The notes: generated from the letters alone by a model not told the origin. A stretch of DNA of 32,744 nt from Fusobacterium varium (GCA_021531615.1 JADYUE010000026.1:1-32744); one strand, 5' to 3'. Shown: positions 23,759 through 32,670, counted from the stretch's first letter. Numbers and translations: made by a program.

Positions 23759-25153
23759 GTGAAATATGATATTATCTTTTTAGGAGGCGGACAAGCTGGA
23801 GTTTTTGGAGCTTACGAAGCTGTTGAAAAAAAAGATGGGGTAAAGGTTTTAGTTATAGACAAGGGACGTATGTTAAAAAATAGAGTTTGTCCTAAAGAAA
23901 CTTTAGGTAATTGTGTAAATTGTCCAACTTGTTCTATAATATATGGTGTAAGTGGAGCTGGAGCATTTTCAGACTCAAAATTCAATATGGATTATAGAGT
24001 TGGAGGAGATGTTCATACAGTAACTGGTAAAAAAGTAGTTAATGATACTATTCAATATGTTGTAGATATATATAGAAAATTTGGATTTAATGAGCAACCA
24101 GCTGGTCTTAATTACAATGCAACAATGGAGAAAATAAAAAAAGGTTGTATAGAAAATGGAATTCAATTAGTTGATACTCCAACAATGCATTTAGGAACAG
24201 ATGGATCTAGAAAACTTTATTCAGAACTGATAGACTATCTATTGAGTAAAGGGGTAGAGTTTGTTACAGAAAGAGAGATTGAAAGTTTAATAGTTGAAGA
24301 TGAAAAGATAAAAGGGGTTGTTGTAACTCACAAAGGTGAAAAAGAGGAGTACTATTCTGACAATGTTGTAATTGGAATGGGAAGAAGTGGAGCTCAAAAA
24401 ATGATGGATCTTTGTAAGGAGCACAATATTAAATATGAAAATGGAGCTATTGATATTGGAGTGAGAGCAGAGATTCCTGATATTATTATGAAAGAGATCA
24501 ATGAAAACTTCTATGAAGCAAAGATGATCTATTATTCAAGAAACTATAGAGATAAGATGAGAACTTTCTGTAGTAATCCAAGTGGATTTATAGCTGCTGA
24601 AAAATATGAAGATGATTTTGTATTAGCAAATGGTCATGCTTATAAGGATAAAAAATCTACAAATACAAACTTGGCACTACTTTGTACTAAAAAATTTACT
24701 CAACCATTTAACCAACCATTTGAATATGCCACAGCCATAGCTAAAATGTCATCAATGTTAACTGGTGGTAAACTATTGGTTCAATCATATGCTGACTTAA
24801 AAGCTGGAAGAAGATCAACTGATGAAAAACTTTCAAGATTGAATATCGTTCCAACTACTGAAGATTATGTAGCTGGAGATATAGCTTTAGCATGCCCTCA
24901 AAGATTATTAGATAATATTATGGAGTTTATTGAAGTATTAGATAAAATAACTCCAGGATTTGCTTCTGGAGATCTATTACTTTACTTCCCAGAGATAAAA
25001 TTTAGAAGTACAAGAATAGCAATAAATAAAGATATGGAAACAAGTATAAAAGGATTATATGCAGCTGGAGATAGTTCAGGATATGGAAGTGGACTTAATA
25101 TAGCAGCAGTAATGGGAATATTAGCTGTAAGAGATATATTAACTAAAATTTAA
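23759..25153 (+). CDS. FAD-dependent dehydrogenase (COG2509 type)
   Basis: 464 residues. The N-terminal dinucleotide-binding motif is FLGGGQAGVFGAYEA, and the C-terminal AAGDSSGYGSGLNIAAVMGILAV completes an FAD site as in the GR2-type flavoprotein fold. A cysteine cluster, C followed by PKETLGNC and VNCPTC (about residues 42-60), next to GVSGAGAFSDSKFN, is characteristic of the uncharacterised COG2509 dehydrogenases. The cysteines might bind metal or act in redox chemistry; the substrate is unknown. The start is GTG 23759 with GGAGG 10 nt upstream. It is the last gene of the plus-strand operon and is followed by a terminator. Confidence 0.88.
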   Translation: MKYDIIFLGGGQAGVFGAYEAVEKKDGVKVLVIDKGRMLKNRVCPKETLGNCVNCPTCSIIYGVSGAGAFSDSKFNMDYRVGGDVHTVTGKKVVNDTIQYVVDIYRKFGFNEQPAGLNYNATMEKIKKGCIENGIQLVDTPTMHLGTDGSRKLYSELIDYLLSKGVEFVTEREIESLIVEDEKIKGVVVTHKGEKEEYYSDNVVIGMGRSGAQKMMDLCKEHNIKYENGAIDIGVRAEIPDIIMKEINENFYEAKMIYYSRNYRDKMRTFCSNPSGFIAAEKYEDDFVLANGHAYKDKKSTNTNLALLCTKKFTQPFNQPFEYATAIAKMSSMLTGGKLLVQSYADLKAGRRSTDEKLSRLNIVPTTEDYVAGDIALACPQRLLDNIMEFIEVLDKITPGFASGDLLLYFPEIKFRSTRIAINKDMETSIKGLYAAGDSSGYGSGLNIAAVMGILAVRDILTKI

Positions 25154-25165
25154 TAGAATTAGAAG

Positions 25166-25207
25166 ATACACCTTATATCTTTAAAGAGATAAAAGGTGTA
25201 TTTTTTA
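25166..25207 (+). terminator. Terminator of the uvrB-to-flavoprotein run
   Basis: ATACACCTT (25166-25174) pairs with AAGGTGTAT (25193-25201), with an inner TATCT/AGATA stem, followed by TTTTTTAT. Confidence 0.85.
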
Positions 25208-25220
25208 TGGTGCTAATACA

Positions 25221-25249
25221 TTGAAAATCGCTTGAAGTTGTGGTAAAAT
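25221..25249 (+). promoter_or_regulatory. Promoter of ftsY
   Basis: TTGAAA at 25221-25226, a 17-bp spacer, and TAAAAT at 25244-25249 preceded by TGG (extended -10). It lies 36 bp before the ftsY start, just after the terminator. Confidence 0.75.
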
Positions 25250-25285
25250 TATAAATAATAGAGTATTATTAGGAGGATAGAATTA

Positions 25286-26464
25286 ATGGGTTTTTTTAGT
25301 AAATTGTTTAAACGTGATAAGAAAGAGGAAGAGAAATCAAATGTAACAGTTGCAGGTGTTGAGATCTCTGAAATTCTTGAAGAGAATAAAGGAATAAAAG
25401 ATGAAATTAAAGATAAAGAGCTAGATGAAAAAATAGCTGATGAAATTGTTGAAAATAAAGCAGCAGAAGAAGTAGCAACAGAGAATAAAGAAGAAAAAGT
25501 TGAAATAGTTATAAAAGAAGAGATTAAAGAGGAAGATAAAAAAGAGGAAAGTAAAGGATTTTTTGCTTCTTTAAAGGATAAACTATTTAAATCAAGAGAG
25601 GGACTTTTTGGAAAATTAAAATCTTTTATCTTAGGAAGAGATGTTATTGACTATGAGATGTATGAAGAGTTAGAAGATATCTTAATACAATCTGATATAG
25701 GAATGGATATGACAGTAAAAATAGTTGGAGCTTTAGAAAAGGAAGTTAAAAAAAGAGGAATAAAAGATCCAAAAGATATATATCCAGTTCTTAAAGAGGT
25801 AATGGAAGGTTTCTTGATAAAAGAGGGAAATGATATAAAAATAGAAGATGGAAAATTAAATGTTATTTTAGTAGTTGGAGTTAATGGTGTTGGAAAAACA
25901 ACAACAATTGGAAAATTAGCTTCAAAATATATAAAAGATGGTAAAAAGGTAATTTTAGGTGCTGGAGATACATTTAGAGCTGCTGCTATTGAGCAACTTG
26001 AAGAGTGGGCAAAAAGATCTGGTGCTGAAATAGTAAAAAGTACACAAGGTTCTGATCCTGGTGCTGTAGTTTTTGATACCTTATCTGCTGCTGAAGCAAG
26101 AGGAGCAGATATAGCTATTATAGATACAGCAGGAAGGCTTCATAATAAAAATAATCTAATGAAAGAGCTAGAAAAAATCCATAACATTATTAAAAAGAGA
26201 TTAGGTGACAGACACTATGAATCTATTTTAGTAATAGATGGAACTACAGGTCAGAATGGACTTTCACAGGCAAAAGTTTTCAATGAAGTAACAGATTTAA
26301 CAGGGTTTATCATAACTAAGCTAGATGGAACAGCTAAAGGGGGGATAGTGTTTAGTATATCTGAAGAGATCAAAAAGCCTATTAAATTCATAGGTGTTGG
26401 AGAAAAAATTGAAGATTTAAGAAAATTTGATGCTAAAGAATATATACGAGCTATATTTGACTAA
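25286..26464 (+). CDS. ftsY: Signal recognition particle receptor FtsY
   Basis: 392 residues. Receives SRP-ribosome complexes at the membrane. Three parts are visible: an acidic Lys/Glu-rich A region (about 11-90) and the N helical bundle (about 105-185) leading into the G domain. The G domain has GVNGVGKTT (198-206), DTAGR (280-284) and TKLDGTAKGG (344-353), plus FIGVGEKIEDL near the end. Two similar amphipathic stretches occur, MGFFSKLFKR at the start and KGFFASLKDKLFK at about 90-102; the second is the usual lipid-binding NG+1-type helix, the first may be an additional membrane contact. AGGAGG precedes the ATG. Monocistronic, with its own promoter. Confidence 0.97.
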   Translation: MGFFSKLFKRDKKEEEKSNVTVAGVEISEILEENKGIKDEIKDKELDEKIADEIVENKAAEEVATENKEEKVEIVIKEEIKEEDKKEESKGFFASLKDKLFKSREGLFGKLKSFILGRDVIDYEMYEELEDILIQSDIGMDMTVKIVGALEKEVKKRGIKDPKDIYPVLKEVMEGFLIKEGNDIKIEDGKLNVILVVGVNGVGKTTTIGKLASKYIKDGKKVILGAGDTFRAAAIEQLEEWAKRSGAEIVKSTQGSDPGAVVFDTLSAAEARGADIAIIDTAGRLHNKNNLMKELEKIHNIIKKRLGDRHYESILVIDGTTGQNGLSQAKVFNEVTDLTGFIITKLDGTAKGGIVFSISEEIKKPIKFIGVGEKIEDLRKFDAKEYIRAIFD

Positions 26465-26502
26465 GGTTTTGCTTTTATTCTATATATAATAAAATAAAAA
26501 AG

Positions 26503-26531
26503 TTGTAATTATAGTTAAAATTTGTTAGTAT
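26503..26531 (+). promoter_or_regulatory. Candidate promoter of pta-ackA
   Basis: TTGTAA at 26503-26508, a 17-bp spacer, and TAGTAT at 26526-26531. Moderate match at both boxes. It would give a leader of about 80 nt that contains the hairpin at 26539-26564. Confidence 0.45.
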
Positions 26532-26538
26532 ATATTTA

Positions 26539-26564
26539 ACAGGCAAGGGATAGGTGTGTCCTGT
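26539..26564 (+). other. Hairpin in the pta 5' leader, possible cis-regulatory RNA
   Basis: ACAGG (26539-26543) pairs with CCTGT (26560-26564) around a purine-rich, GC-richer loop (CAAGGGATAGGTGTGT). An alternative GGA/TCC pairing is possible within it. It stands out in an otherwise AT-only leader. I could not match it to a riboswitch class, and no terminator follows. Confidence 0.4.
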
Positions 26565-26618
26565 GGATATGATAAAAAAGTAAAAAAATTATAATAAAAT
26601 ATTAAGGAAGTGATTGTT

Positions 26619-27617
26619 TTGAGTTTTTTAGTTAAAATAAGAGAAAAAGCAAGAACAGTAGGAAAAAGAGTTGTATTACCAGAAGGAACAGATGAAAGAG
26701 TAATAACTGCTGCTGCTAAAATAGTAGAGCTAGGAGTTGCTAAACCAATAGTTTTAGGACATAAAGAAGATATGGAAAGAGTTGCTAATGACTTAGGAAT
26801 CTCTTTAAAAGGTGTAGAAATAATAGAAATAGCTAAATCAGACAGAGTTGATGCTTATGCAACAAAATTTGCTGAATTAAGAGCTAAAAAAGGAATGACT
26901 TACGAAAAAGCAAGAGAAATCATGACAAAAGATCCTAACTTCTATGGAGCTATGATGGTAAAAATGGGAGATGCTGACGCAATGGTATCAGGTTCAGATT
27001 CTCCTACAGCTGACGTATTAAGAGCAGGATTACAAGTAATAGGAACTAAAAAAGGAATTAAAACAGTATCTTCTATGTTCGTTATGGAACTTACTGAAAG
27101 ACAAGATACTTATGGAGAAGTATTATTATTTGGAGACTGTTCAGTTATCCCAGTTCCAACTTCAGAACAATTAGCAGATATAGCTGAAGCTTCAGTTGTA
27201 ACAGCTAAAAGTGTTGTAGGAATGGAAGGAAAAGTAGCTTTACTTACTTTCTCTACAAAAGGATCAGCTAGTCACCCTGATATCGATGTAGTTATCGAAG
27301 CAGGAAAAATCCTAGAAGAAAGAGGAGTTAAATTCCCATTCATAGCAGAAGTACAAGCTGACGCTGCTATAGTAAAATCAGTAGCAATGAAAAAATGTCC
27401 AGATTCTAAAGTAGCAGGAACTGCTAATATTTTAGTATTCCCTAACCTAGCAGCAGGAAACATTGGATATAAATTAGTTCAAAGATTAGCTGGGGCAAAT
27501 GCATATGGTCCATTAATTCAAGGACTAGCTTCTCCAATCAACGACTTATCAAGAGGATGTTCAGTAGATGACATCGTTAACCTAGTAGCTATAACTGCAG
27601 TACAAGCAGCTGAATAA
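26619..27617 (+). CDS. pta: Phosphate acetyltransferase
   Basis: 332 residues, the short form without regulatory domains. Converts acetyl-CoA and phosphate to acetyl phosphate. Family segments: RVVLPEGTDERV at the start, MVKMGDADAMVSGSDSPTADVLRAGL, FSTKGSASHPDIDVV, and KVAGTANILVFPNLAAGNIGYKLVQRL near the end. The frame opens at GTG 26610, but AAGGA is placed for TTG 26619, which gives the usual N-terminus MSFLVKIREKA. It shares a transcript with ackA (36-bp gap). Codon choice shifts here toward C-ending codons, as in ackA and nifJ, pointing to high expression. Confidence 0.97.
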   Translation: MSFLVKIREKARTVGKRVVLPEGTDERVITAAAKIVELGVAKPIVLGHKEDMERVANDLGISLKGVEIIEIAKSDRVDAYATKFAELRAKKGMTYEKAREIMTKDPNFYGAMMVKMGDADAMVSGSDSPTADVLRAGLQVIGTKKGIKTVSSMFVMELTERQDTYGEVLLFGDCSVIPVPTSEQLADIAEASVVTAKSVVGMEGKVALLTFSTKGSASHPDIDVVIEAGKILEERGVKFPFIAEVQADAAIVKSVAMKKCPDSKVAGTANILVFPNLAAGNIGYKLVQRLAGANAYGPLIQGLASPINDLSRGCSVDDIVNLVAITAVQAAE

Positions 27618-27653
27618 TAATTTCTTAAAAATAATATTGGAGGTAATAAGAGA

Positions 27654-28856
27654 ATGAAAGTTTTGGTAATAAACTGTGGAAGTTCATCACTAAAATATCA
27701 ATTAATGAATCCTGAAACTAAAGAAGTTTTTGCAAAAGGACTTTGTGAAAGAATAGGAATAGATGGATCAAGAATGGAATATGAAGTTCCAGCTAAAGAT
27801 TTTGAAATAGAAATAAAAAAACCAATGCCAACTCATAAAGAAGCACTAGAATTAGTAATTGATGCAATTACTGATAAAGAACACGGAGTTATCGCTTCTG
27901 TTGAAGAAGTAGATGCTATTGGACACAGATTAGTACACGGAGGAGAAACTTTTGCTTGTTCAGTATTACTAAACGAAGAAGTAATGGCTGCAGTAGAAGA
28001 AAATAACGATTTAGCACCTCTTCACAACCCAGCTAACTTAATGGGAGTTAGAACTTGTATGGCTCTTATGCCTGGAAAACCAAATGTAGGAGTATTCGAC
28101 ACTGCATTCCACCAAACAATGCCAGCAAAAGCATTTATGTATGCTTTACCATATGAAGATTATAAAGAATTAAAAGTAAGAAAATATGGATTCCACGGAA
28201 CATCTCACTTATATGTTTCTGAAACAATGAGAGAGATCATGGGAAATCCTGAGCATTCAAAAATCATCGTTTGCCATCTAGGAAATGGAGCTTCAATGTC
28301 AGCTGTACTTGATGGAAAATGTATAGATACTTCAATGGGACTTACTCCATTACAAGGATTAATGATGGGAACTAGATGTGGAGATATCGATCCTGCAGCA
28401 GTTCTATTCATTAAAAATAAAAGAGGATTATCTGATAAAGAAATGGATAACAGATTAAACAAACAATCTGGAATTCTTGGAATATTTGGAAAATCATCTG
28501 ACTGTAGAGATATGGAAAATGGAGTAGCTGAAGGAGACGAAAGAGCTAAATTAGCTGAAGAGATGTTCATCTACAAAATTAAATCATATGTTGGAGCTTA
28601 TGCAGCTGCAATGGGTGGAGTAGACGCTATCTGTTTTGCTGGAGGAATCGGAGAAAATGCTGCTGGAATTAGAGCAGGAGTTTGTGAAGGATTAGAATAC
28701 ATGGGAGTTAAATTAGATAAAGAAGTTAACTCTGTAAGAAAGAAAGGAAATGTAAAACTTTCTACTGAAGATTCAAAAGTTTTAATCTATAAAATCCCTA
28801 CAAATGAAGAGCTAGTAATAGCAAGAGATACATATAGAATAGTTACAGAAAAATAA
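27654..28856 (+). CDS. ackA: Acetate kinase
   Basis: 400 residues, full length. Makes ATP and acetate from acetyl phosphate and ADP, the energy-yielding last step of acetate fermentation. Visible: the N-terminal phosphate-binding strand LVINCGSSSLKYQL (N7), R92 in GHRLVHGGE, D149 in FDTAFHQTMP, H181 in YGFHGTSHLYVS, and the later HLGNGASMSAV and FAGGIGENA motifs. All expected catalytic residues are in place. GGAGG precedes the ATG. Second gene of the pta-ackA operon, with nifJ next under its own promoter. Confidence 0.98.
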   Translation: MKVLVINCGSSSLKYQLMNPETKEVFAKGLCERIGIDGSRMEYEVPAKDFEIEIKKPMPTHKEALELVIDAITDKEHGVIASVEEVDAIGHRLVHGGETFACSVLLNEEVMAAVEENNDLAPLHNPANLMGVRTCMALMPGKPNVGVFDTAFHQTMPAKAFMYALPYEDYKELKVRKYGFHGTSHLYVSETMREIMGNPEHSKIIVCHLGNGASMSAVLDGKCIDTSMGLTPLQGLMMGTRCGDIDPAAVLFIKNKRGLSDKEMDNRLNKQSGILGIFGKSSDCRDMENGVAEGDERAKLAEEMFIYKIKSYVGAYAAAMGGVDAICFAGGIGENAAGIRAGVCEGLEYMGVKLDKEVNSVRKKGNVKLSTEDSKVLIYKIPTNEELVIARDTYRIVTEK

Positions 28857-28882
28857 AAAAATCAAAAAAAATCAATTATTAA

Positions 28883-28910
28883 TTGACAAATTTTAATAAT
28901 GATTTAAAAT
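28883..28910 (+). promoter_or_regulatory. Promoter of nifJ
   Basis: A perfect TTGACA at 28883-28888, a 16-bp spacer, and TAAAAT at 28905-28910, leaving a leader of about 50 nt with AGGAGG before the ATG. A small AT palindrome (TCAATTATTAATTGA, 28872-28886) overlaps the -35 and might be an operator. Confidence 0.7.
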
Positions 28911-28965
28911 ATATAGTACAGAGTAGTTTTTTAAAATACTTTTTAAATTATAGGAGGAAATTGTA

Positions 28966-31900
28966 ATGGTTAAAAAAATGCAGACTATGGACGGTAACCA
29001 AGCTGCTGCATACGCTTCATACGCGTTTACAGAAGTAGCTGGAATCTACCCAATCACTCCATCATCTCCAATGGCAGAATATACAGATGAATGGGCATCA
29101 AAAGGAATTAAAAACATATTCGGAGTACCAGTAAAAGTAGTAGAAATGCAATCAGAAGCAGGAGCTGCTGGAACAGTACACGGATCTTTACAAGCAGGAG
29201 CATTAACAACTACATATACTGCTTCTCAAGGATTACTTTTAAAAATACCTAACATGTATAAAATAGCTGGAGAACTTCTACCAGGAGTTATTCACGTATC
29301 TGCAAGAGCACTTTCTGCTCAAGCACTATCAATCTTCGGTGACCACCAAGATATCTATGCAGCTAGACAAACTGGATTTGCTATGTTTGCAACTAACACA
29401 GTTCAAGAAGTTATGGACCTTGCAGGAGTAGCTCACTTAGCAGCTATCAAAACAAGAGTACCTTTCATGCACTTCTTTGATGGATTCAGAACTTCTCACG
29501 AAATTCAAAAAGTTGAAGTAATGGATTACGAAGTATTCAAAAACTTAATCGATATGGATGCTGTTCAAGCTTTCAGAGAAAGAGCTCTTAACCCTGAACA
29601 TCCAGTAACAAGAGGAACTGCTGAAAACGACGACATCTACTTCCAAGCAAGAGAAGCTCAAAACAAATTCTATGATGCAGTACCAGATGTAGTAGCTCAC
29701 TACATGGCTGAAATCTCTAAAGTAACTGGAAGAGACTACAAACCTTTCAACTACTATGGAGCACCAGATGCAGATAGAGTTATCGTAGCTATGGGATCTA
29801 TTTGTCCAATCGCTGAAGAAACAATCGATTACTTAAACGCTAAAGGAGAAAAAGTAGGTATCGTTTCTGTTCACCTATTCAGACCATTCTCTGAAAAATA
29901 CTTCTTTGACGTATTCCCTAAATCAGTTAAGAAAATTGCTGTTTTAGATAGAACTAAAGAACCTGGATCAGTTGGAGAACCTTTATTACAAGATATCCAA
30001 TCAATATTCTATGGAAAAGAAAATGCTCCAGTAATCGTTGGAGGAAGATATGGACTATCTTCTAAAGATACTACTCCAGCACAAGTTATTGCAGTATTTG
30101 ATAACTTAAAATTAGATCAACCTAAAAATAAATTTACAGTTGGTATCGTAGATGACGTTACTTTCACTTCACTAGAAGTAGGAGCACCAGTATCTGTTAC
30201 TAGCCCAGATGTTAAAGAATGTCTATTCTTCGGACTAGGAGCTGACGGAACAGTTGGAGCTAACAAAAACTCTATCAAAATCATCGGAGACAAAACTGAT
30301 TTATATGCACAAGGATACTTCGCATATGACTCTAAAAAATCAGGAGGAGTTACTAGATCTCACTTAAGATTCGGAAAATCTCCTATTAAAGCAAGCTACC
30401 TAATTTCTAACCCAAGTTTCGTTGCTTGTTCAGTACCAGCTTACTTACACCTATATGATATGACTTCTGGAATCAGAAAAGGAGGATCATTCTTAGTAAA
30501 CGGTGTTTGGGCTACTCCAGAAGAAGCTATAGCTGATATCCCAGCAAAAGTTAAAAAAGACCTAGCTAAAAACGGAGCTAGATTATTCATAATCAACGCA
30601 ACTGCTCTAGCTGAAGAAATTGGATTAGGACAAAGAACTAATACAATCATGCAAGCTGCATTCTTCAAACTAGCAGATATCATTCCATTTGCTGAAGCAC
30701 AACAATACATGAAAGACTACGCTAAAAAATCTTATGCTAAAAAAGGTGACGATATCGTTCAAATGAACTATAGCGCTATCGATAAAGGAGCAGAAGGATT
30801 AGTAGAAATTCCTGTAGATCCAGCTTGGGCTGACCTAGAAGTTGAATGTGCATGCGAAGGACACGAACATGAAAACTGTTGTTGTGGATCTTGCTCACAC
30901 GAAATGACTAAAACAGAAAAATTCGTAGAAAGAATTGCTAAACCAGTAAATGCAATTAAAGGATATGACCTTCCAGTATCTGCATTTGATGGATATGAAG
31001 ATGGAACTTTCGAAAACGGAACTTCTGCTTTCGAAAAGAGAGGAATCGCAGTTCACGTTCCAGTATGGAAAGCTGAAAACTGTATCCAATGTAACCAATG
31101 TTCATATGTATGTCCACATGCAGTATTAAGACCATTCTTAATGACAGCTGAAGAAAAAGCTGCATCACCAGTTGAATTAACAACTGTTAAACCTATTGGA
31201 AAAGGATTAGAAGGATTTGAATACAGAATGCAAGTTTCTGCTCTAGATTGTACTGGATGTGGATCTTGTGCTAACGTATGTCCTGCTAAAGAAAAAGCTC
31301 TAGTAATGATGCCTATCGCTACATCTCTAGAAGCTGGAGAAGACAAAAAAGCAGCTTACCTATTCAACAACGTTGAATACAGAAGCAACTTAATGTCAAA
31401 AGATACTGTAAAAGGATCTCAATTCTCTCAACCATTATTTGAATTCCACGGAGCTTGCCCAGGATGTGGAGAAACTCCTTATCTAAAAGCTATAACTCAA
31501 TTATTTGGAGAAAGAATGATGATAGCTAACGCTACTGGATGTTCTTCAATATACAGTGGATCTGCACCAGCTACTCCATATACAACTAACAAAGATGGAC
31601 ATGGACCTTCTTGGGGATCATCTCTATTCGAAGACAACGCTGAATATGGAATGGGAATGCACGTTGCAGTAGAAACTATGAGAGATAGACTTCAAAACAT
31701 CATGGAAGAAAACATGGATAAAGTTCCAGCTGAATTAGCTGAACTATTCAAAGAATGGATCGAAAACAGATCATTCGCTCACAAATCTCAAGAAGTATCA
31801 GCTAAAATAGTTGCTGCTATCGAAGGAAAAGATTGTGAAGTATGTAAAGAAATCATGAGCTTAAAACAATACCTAGTTAAAAAATCTCAATGGATCTTCG

Positions 31901-32553
31901 GAGGAGACGGATGGGCTTATGACATCGGTTATGGTGGAGTTGACCACGTTCTAGCTTCTAAAGAAGATATTAACATTGTAGTTCTAGATACAGAAGTTTA
32001 CTCAAATACTGGAGGACAAGCTTCTAAATCAACACCTACAGGAGCAATCGCTAAATTCGCTGCTGCTGGTAAATCAGTTAAGAAAAAAGACCTTGCTGCA
32101 ATTGCTATGTCTTATGGACACATCTATGTTGCACAAGTATGTATGGGTGCAAACCAACAACAATATCTAAAAGCTCTTAAAGAAGCTGAAGCATACAATG
32201 GACCATCTCTAATCATAGCTTATGCTCCATGTATCAACCACGGTGTAAAGAAAGGTATGTCTAAAGTTCAAAGCGAAATGAAACTTGCTACTGAATGTGG
32301 ATACTGGCCAATCTTCAGATACAACCCAGCTCTTGAAGCAGAAGGTAAAAACCCACTACAAATAGATTGTAAAGAACCTAACTGGGATAAATATGAAGAA
32401 TACCTATTAGGAGAAGTTAGATATGCTACTCTATCTAAAGCTAACCCAGCTCACGCTAAAGAATTATTCGAAAAGAACAAATTCGAAGCTCAAAGAAGAT
32501 GGAGACAATACAACAGACTTGCTAATATGGACTTCACTGCAGAAAAACAATAA
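28966..32553 (+). CDS. nifJ: Pyruvate:ferredoxin (flavodoxin) oxidoreductase
   Basis: 1195 residues, a complete single-chain PFOR. Oxidises pyruvate to acetyl-CoA and CO2 and reduces ferredoxin or flavodoxin. Domain order: an N-terminal domain with YPITPSSPMAEYTDEWAS, domain II, the gamma-type domain (EVGAPVSV, FFGLGADGTVGANKNSIKII in part), then the two-cluster ferredoxin domain with C706/C709/C712/C716 and C762/C765/C768/C772. The TPP domain carries GDGWAYDIGYGG (from about 980) and NTGGQASKSTPTGA. The proximal cluster ligands are C831, C834, C859 and C1059. Between the gamma and ferredoxin domains is an odd insertion at 628-645 with seven Cys and three His. It feeds acetyl-CoA to the Pta and AckA encoded just upstream. 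Codon use indicates very high expression. Confidence 0.98.
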   Translation: MVKKMQTMDGNQAAAYASYAFTEVAGIYPITPSSPMAEYTDEWASKGIKNIFGVPVKVVEMQSEAGAAGTVHGSLQAGALTTTYTASQGLLLKIPNMYKIAGELLPGVIHVSARALSAQALSIFGDHQDIYAARQTGFAMFATNTVQEVMDLAGVAHLAAIKTRVPFMHFFDGFRTSHEIQKVEVMDYEVFKNLIDMDAVQAFRERALNPEHPVTRGTAENDDIYFQAREAQNKFYDAVPDVVAHYMAEISKVTGRDYKPFNYYGAPDADRVIVAMGSICPIAEETIDYLNAKGEKVGIVSVHLFRPFSEKYFFDVFPKSVKKIAVLDRTKEPGSVGEPLLQDIQSIFYGKENAPVIVGGRYGLSSKDTTPAQVIAVFDNLKLDQPKNKFTVGIVDDVTFTSLEVGAPVSVTSPDVKECLFFGLGADGTVGANKNSIKIIGDKTDLYAQGYFAYDSKKSGGVTRSHLRFGKSPIKASYLISNPSFVACSVPAYLHLYDMTSGIRKGGSFLVNGVWATPEEAIADIPAKVKKDLAKNGARLFIINATALAEEIGLGQRTNTIMQAAFFKLADIIPFAEAQQYMKDYAKKSYAKKGDDIVQMNYSAIDKGAEGLVEIPVDPAWADLEVECACEGHEHENCCCGSCSHEMTKTEKFVERIAKPVNAIKGYDLPVSAFDGYEDGTFENGTSAFEKRGIAVHVPVWKAENCIQCNQCSYVCPHAVLRPFLMTAEEKAASPVELTTVKPIGKGLEGFEYRMQVSALDCTGCGSCANVCPAKEKALVMMPIATSLEAGEDKKAAYLFNNVEYRSNLMSKDTVKGSQFSQPLFEFHGACPGCGETPYLKAITQLFGERMMIANATGCSSIYSGSAPATPYTTNKDGHGPSWGSSLFEDNAEYGMGMHVAVETMRDRLQNIMEENMDKVPAELAELFKEWIENRSFAHKSQEVSAKIVAAIEGKDCEVCKEIMSLKQYLVKKSQWIFGGDGWAYDIGYGGVDHVLASKEDINIVVLDTEVYSNTGGQASKSTPTGAIAKFAAAGKSVKKKDLAAIAMSYGHIYVAQVCMGANQQQYLKALKEAEAYNGPSLIIAYAPCINHGVKKGMSKVQSEMKLATECGYWPIFRYNPALEAEGKNPLQIDCKEPNWDKYEEYLLGEVRYATLSKANPAHAKELFEKNKFEAQRRWRQYNRLANMDFTAEKQ

Positions 32554-32580
32554 TAGATATTTAACTATCTAATATAGTTT

Positions 32581-32612
32581 GGAGACTGACTTTATGTCAG
32601 TCTCTTTTTTTG
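32581..32612 (+). terminator. Terminator of nifJ
   Basis: GAGACTGAC (32582-32590) pairs perfectly with GTCAGTCTC (32596-32604) around TTTAT, followed by a run of T to 32611. Confidence 0.93.
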
Positions 32613-32670
32613 GCTCTTTGTCAAATAGTAGTATGTTATATAAAAAAATAAAGGCTCTTTGTCAAATAGT
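32612..32670. repeat. Tandem 18-bp direct repeat: duplicated insertion-sequence tip
   Basis: GGCTCTTTGTCAAATAGT occurs at 32612-32629 and again at 32653-32670, identical over 18 bp and diverging right after. The sequence resembles the start of terminal inverted repeats of ISL3-family elements. The second copy seems to be the real end; the first looks like a relic of an earlier or aborted event. Confidence 0.7.

Noticed and set aside
26539-26564. preQ1, fluoride or THF riboswitch in the pta leader
   Set aside because: The conserved residues and pseudoknot partners of these classes are not found; only a simple hairpin is supported.
28205-28570. Antisense frame of 121 codons inside ackA
   Set aside because: No ribosome binding site and no family resemblance; a shadow of a strongly biased real gene.
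26619-32553. Horizontal transfer of pta-ackA-nifJ because of different codon use
   Set aside because: The shift fits selection for high expression; the families and gene order are ordinary for such anaerobes.
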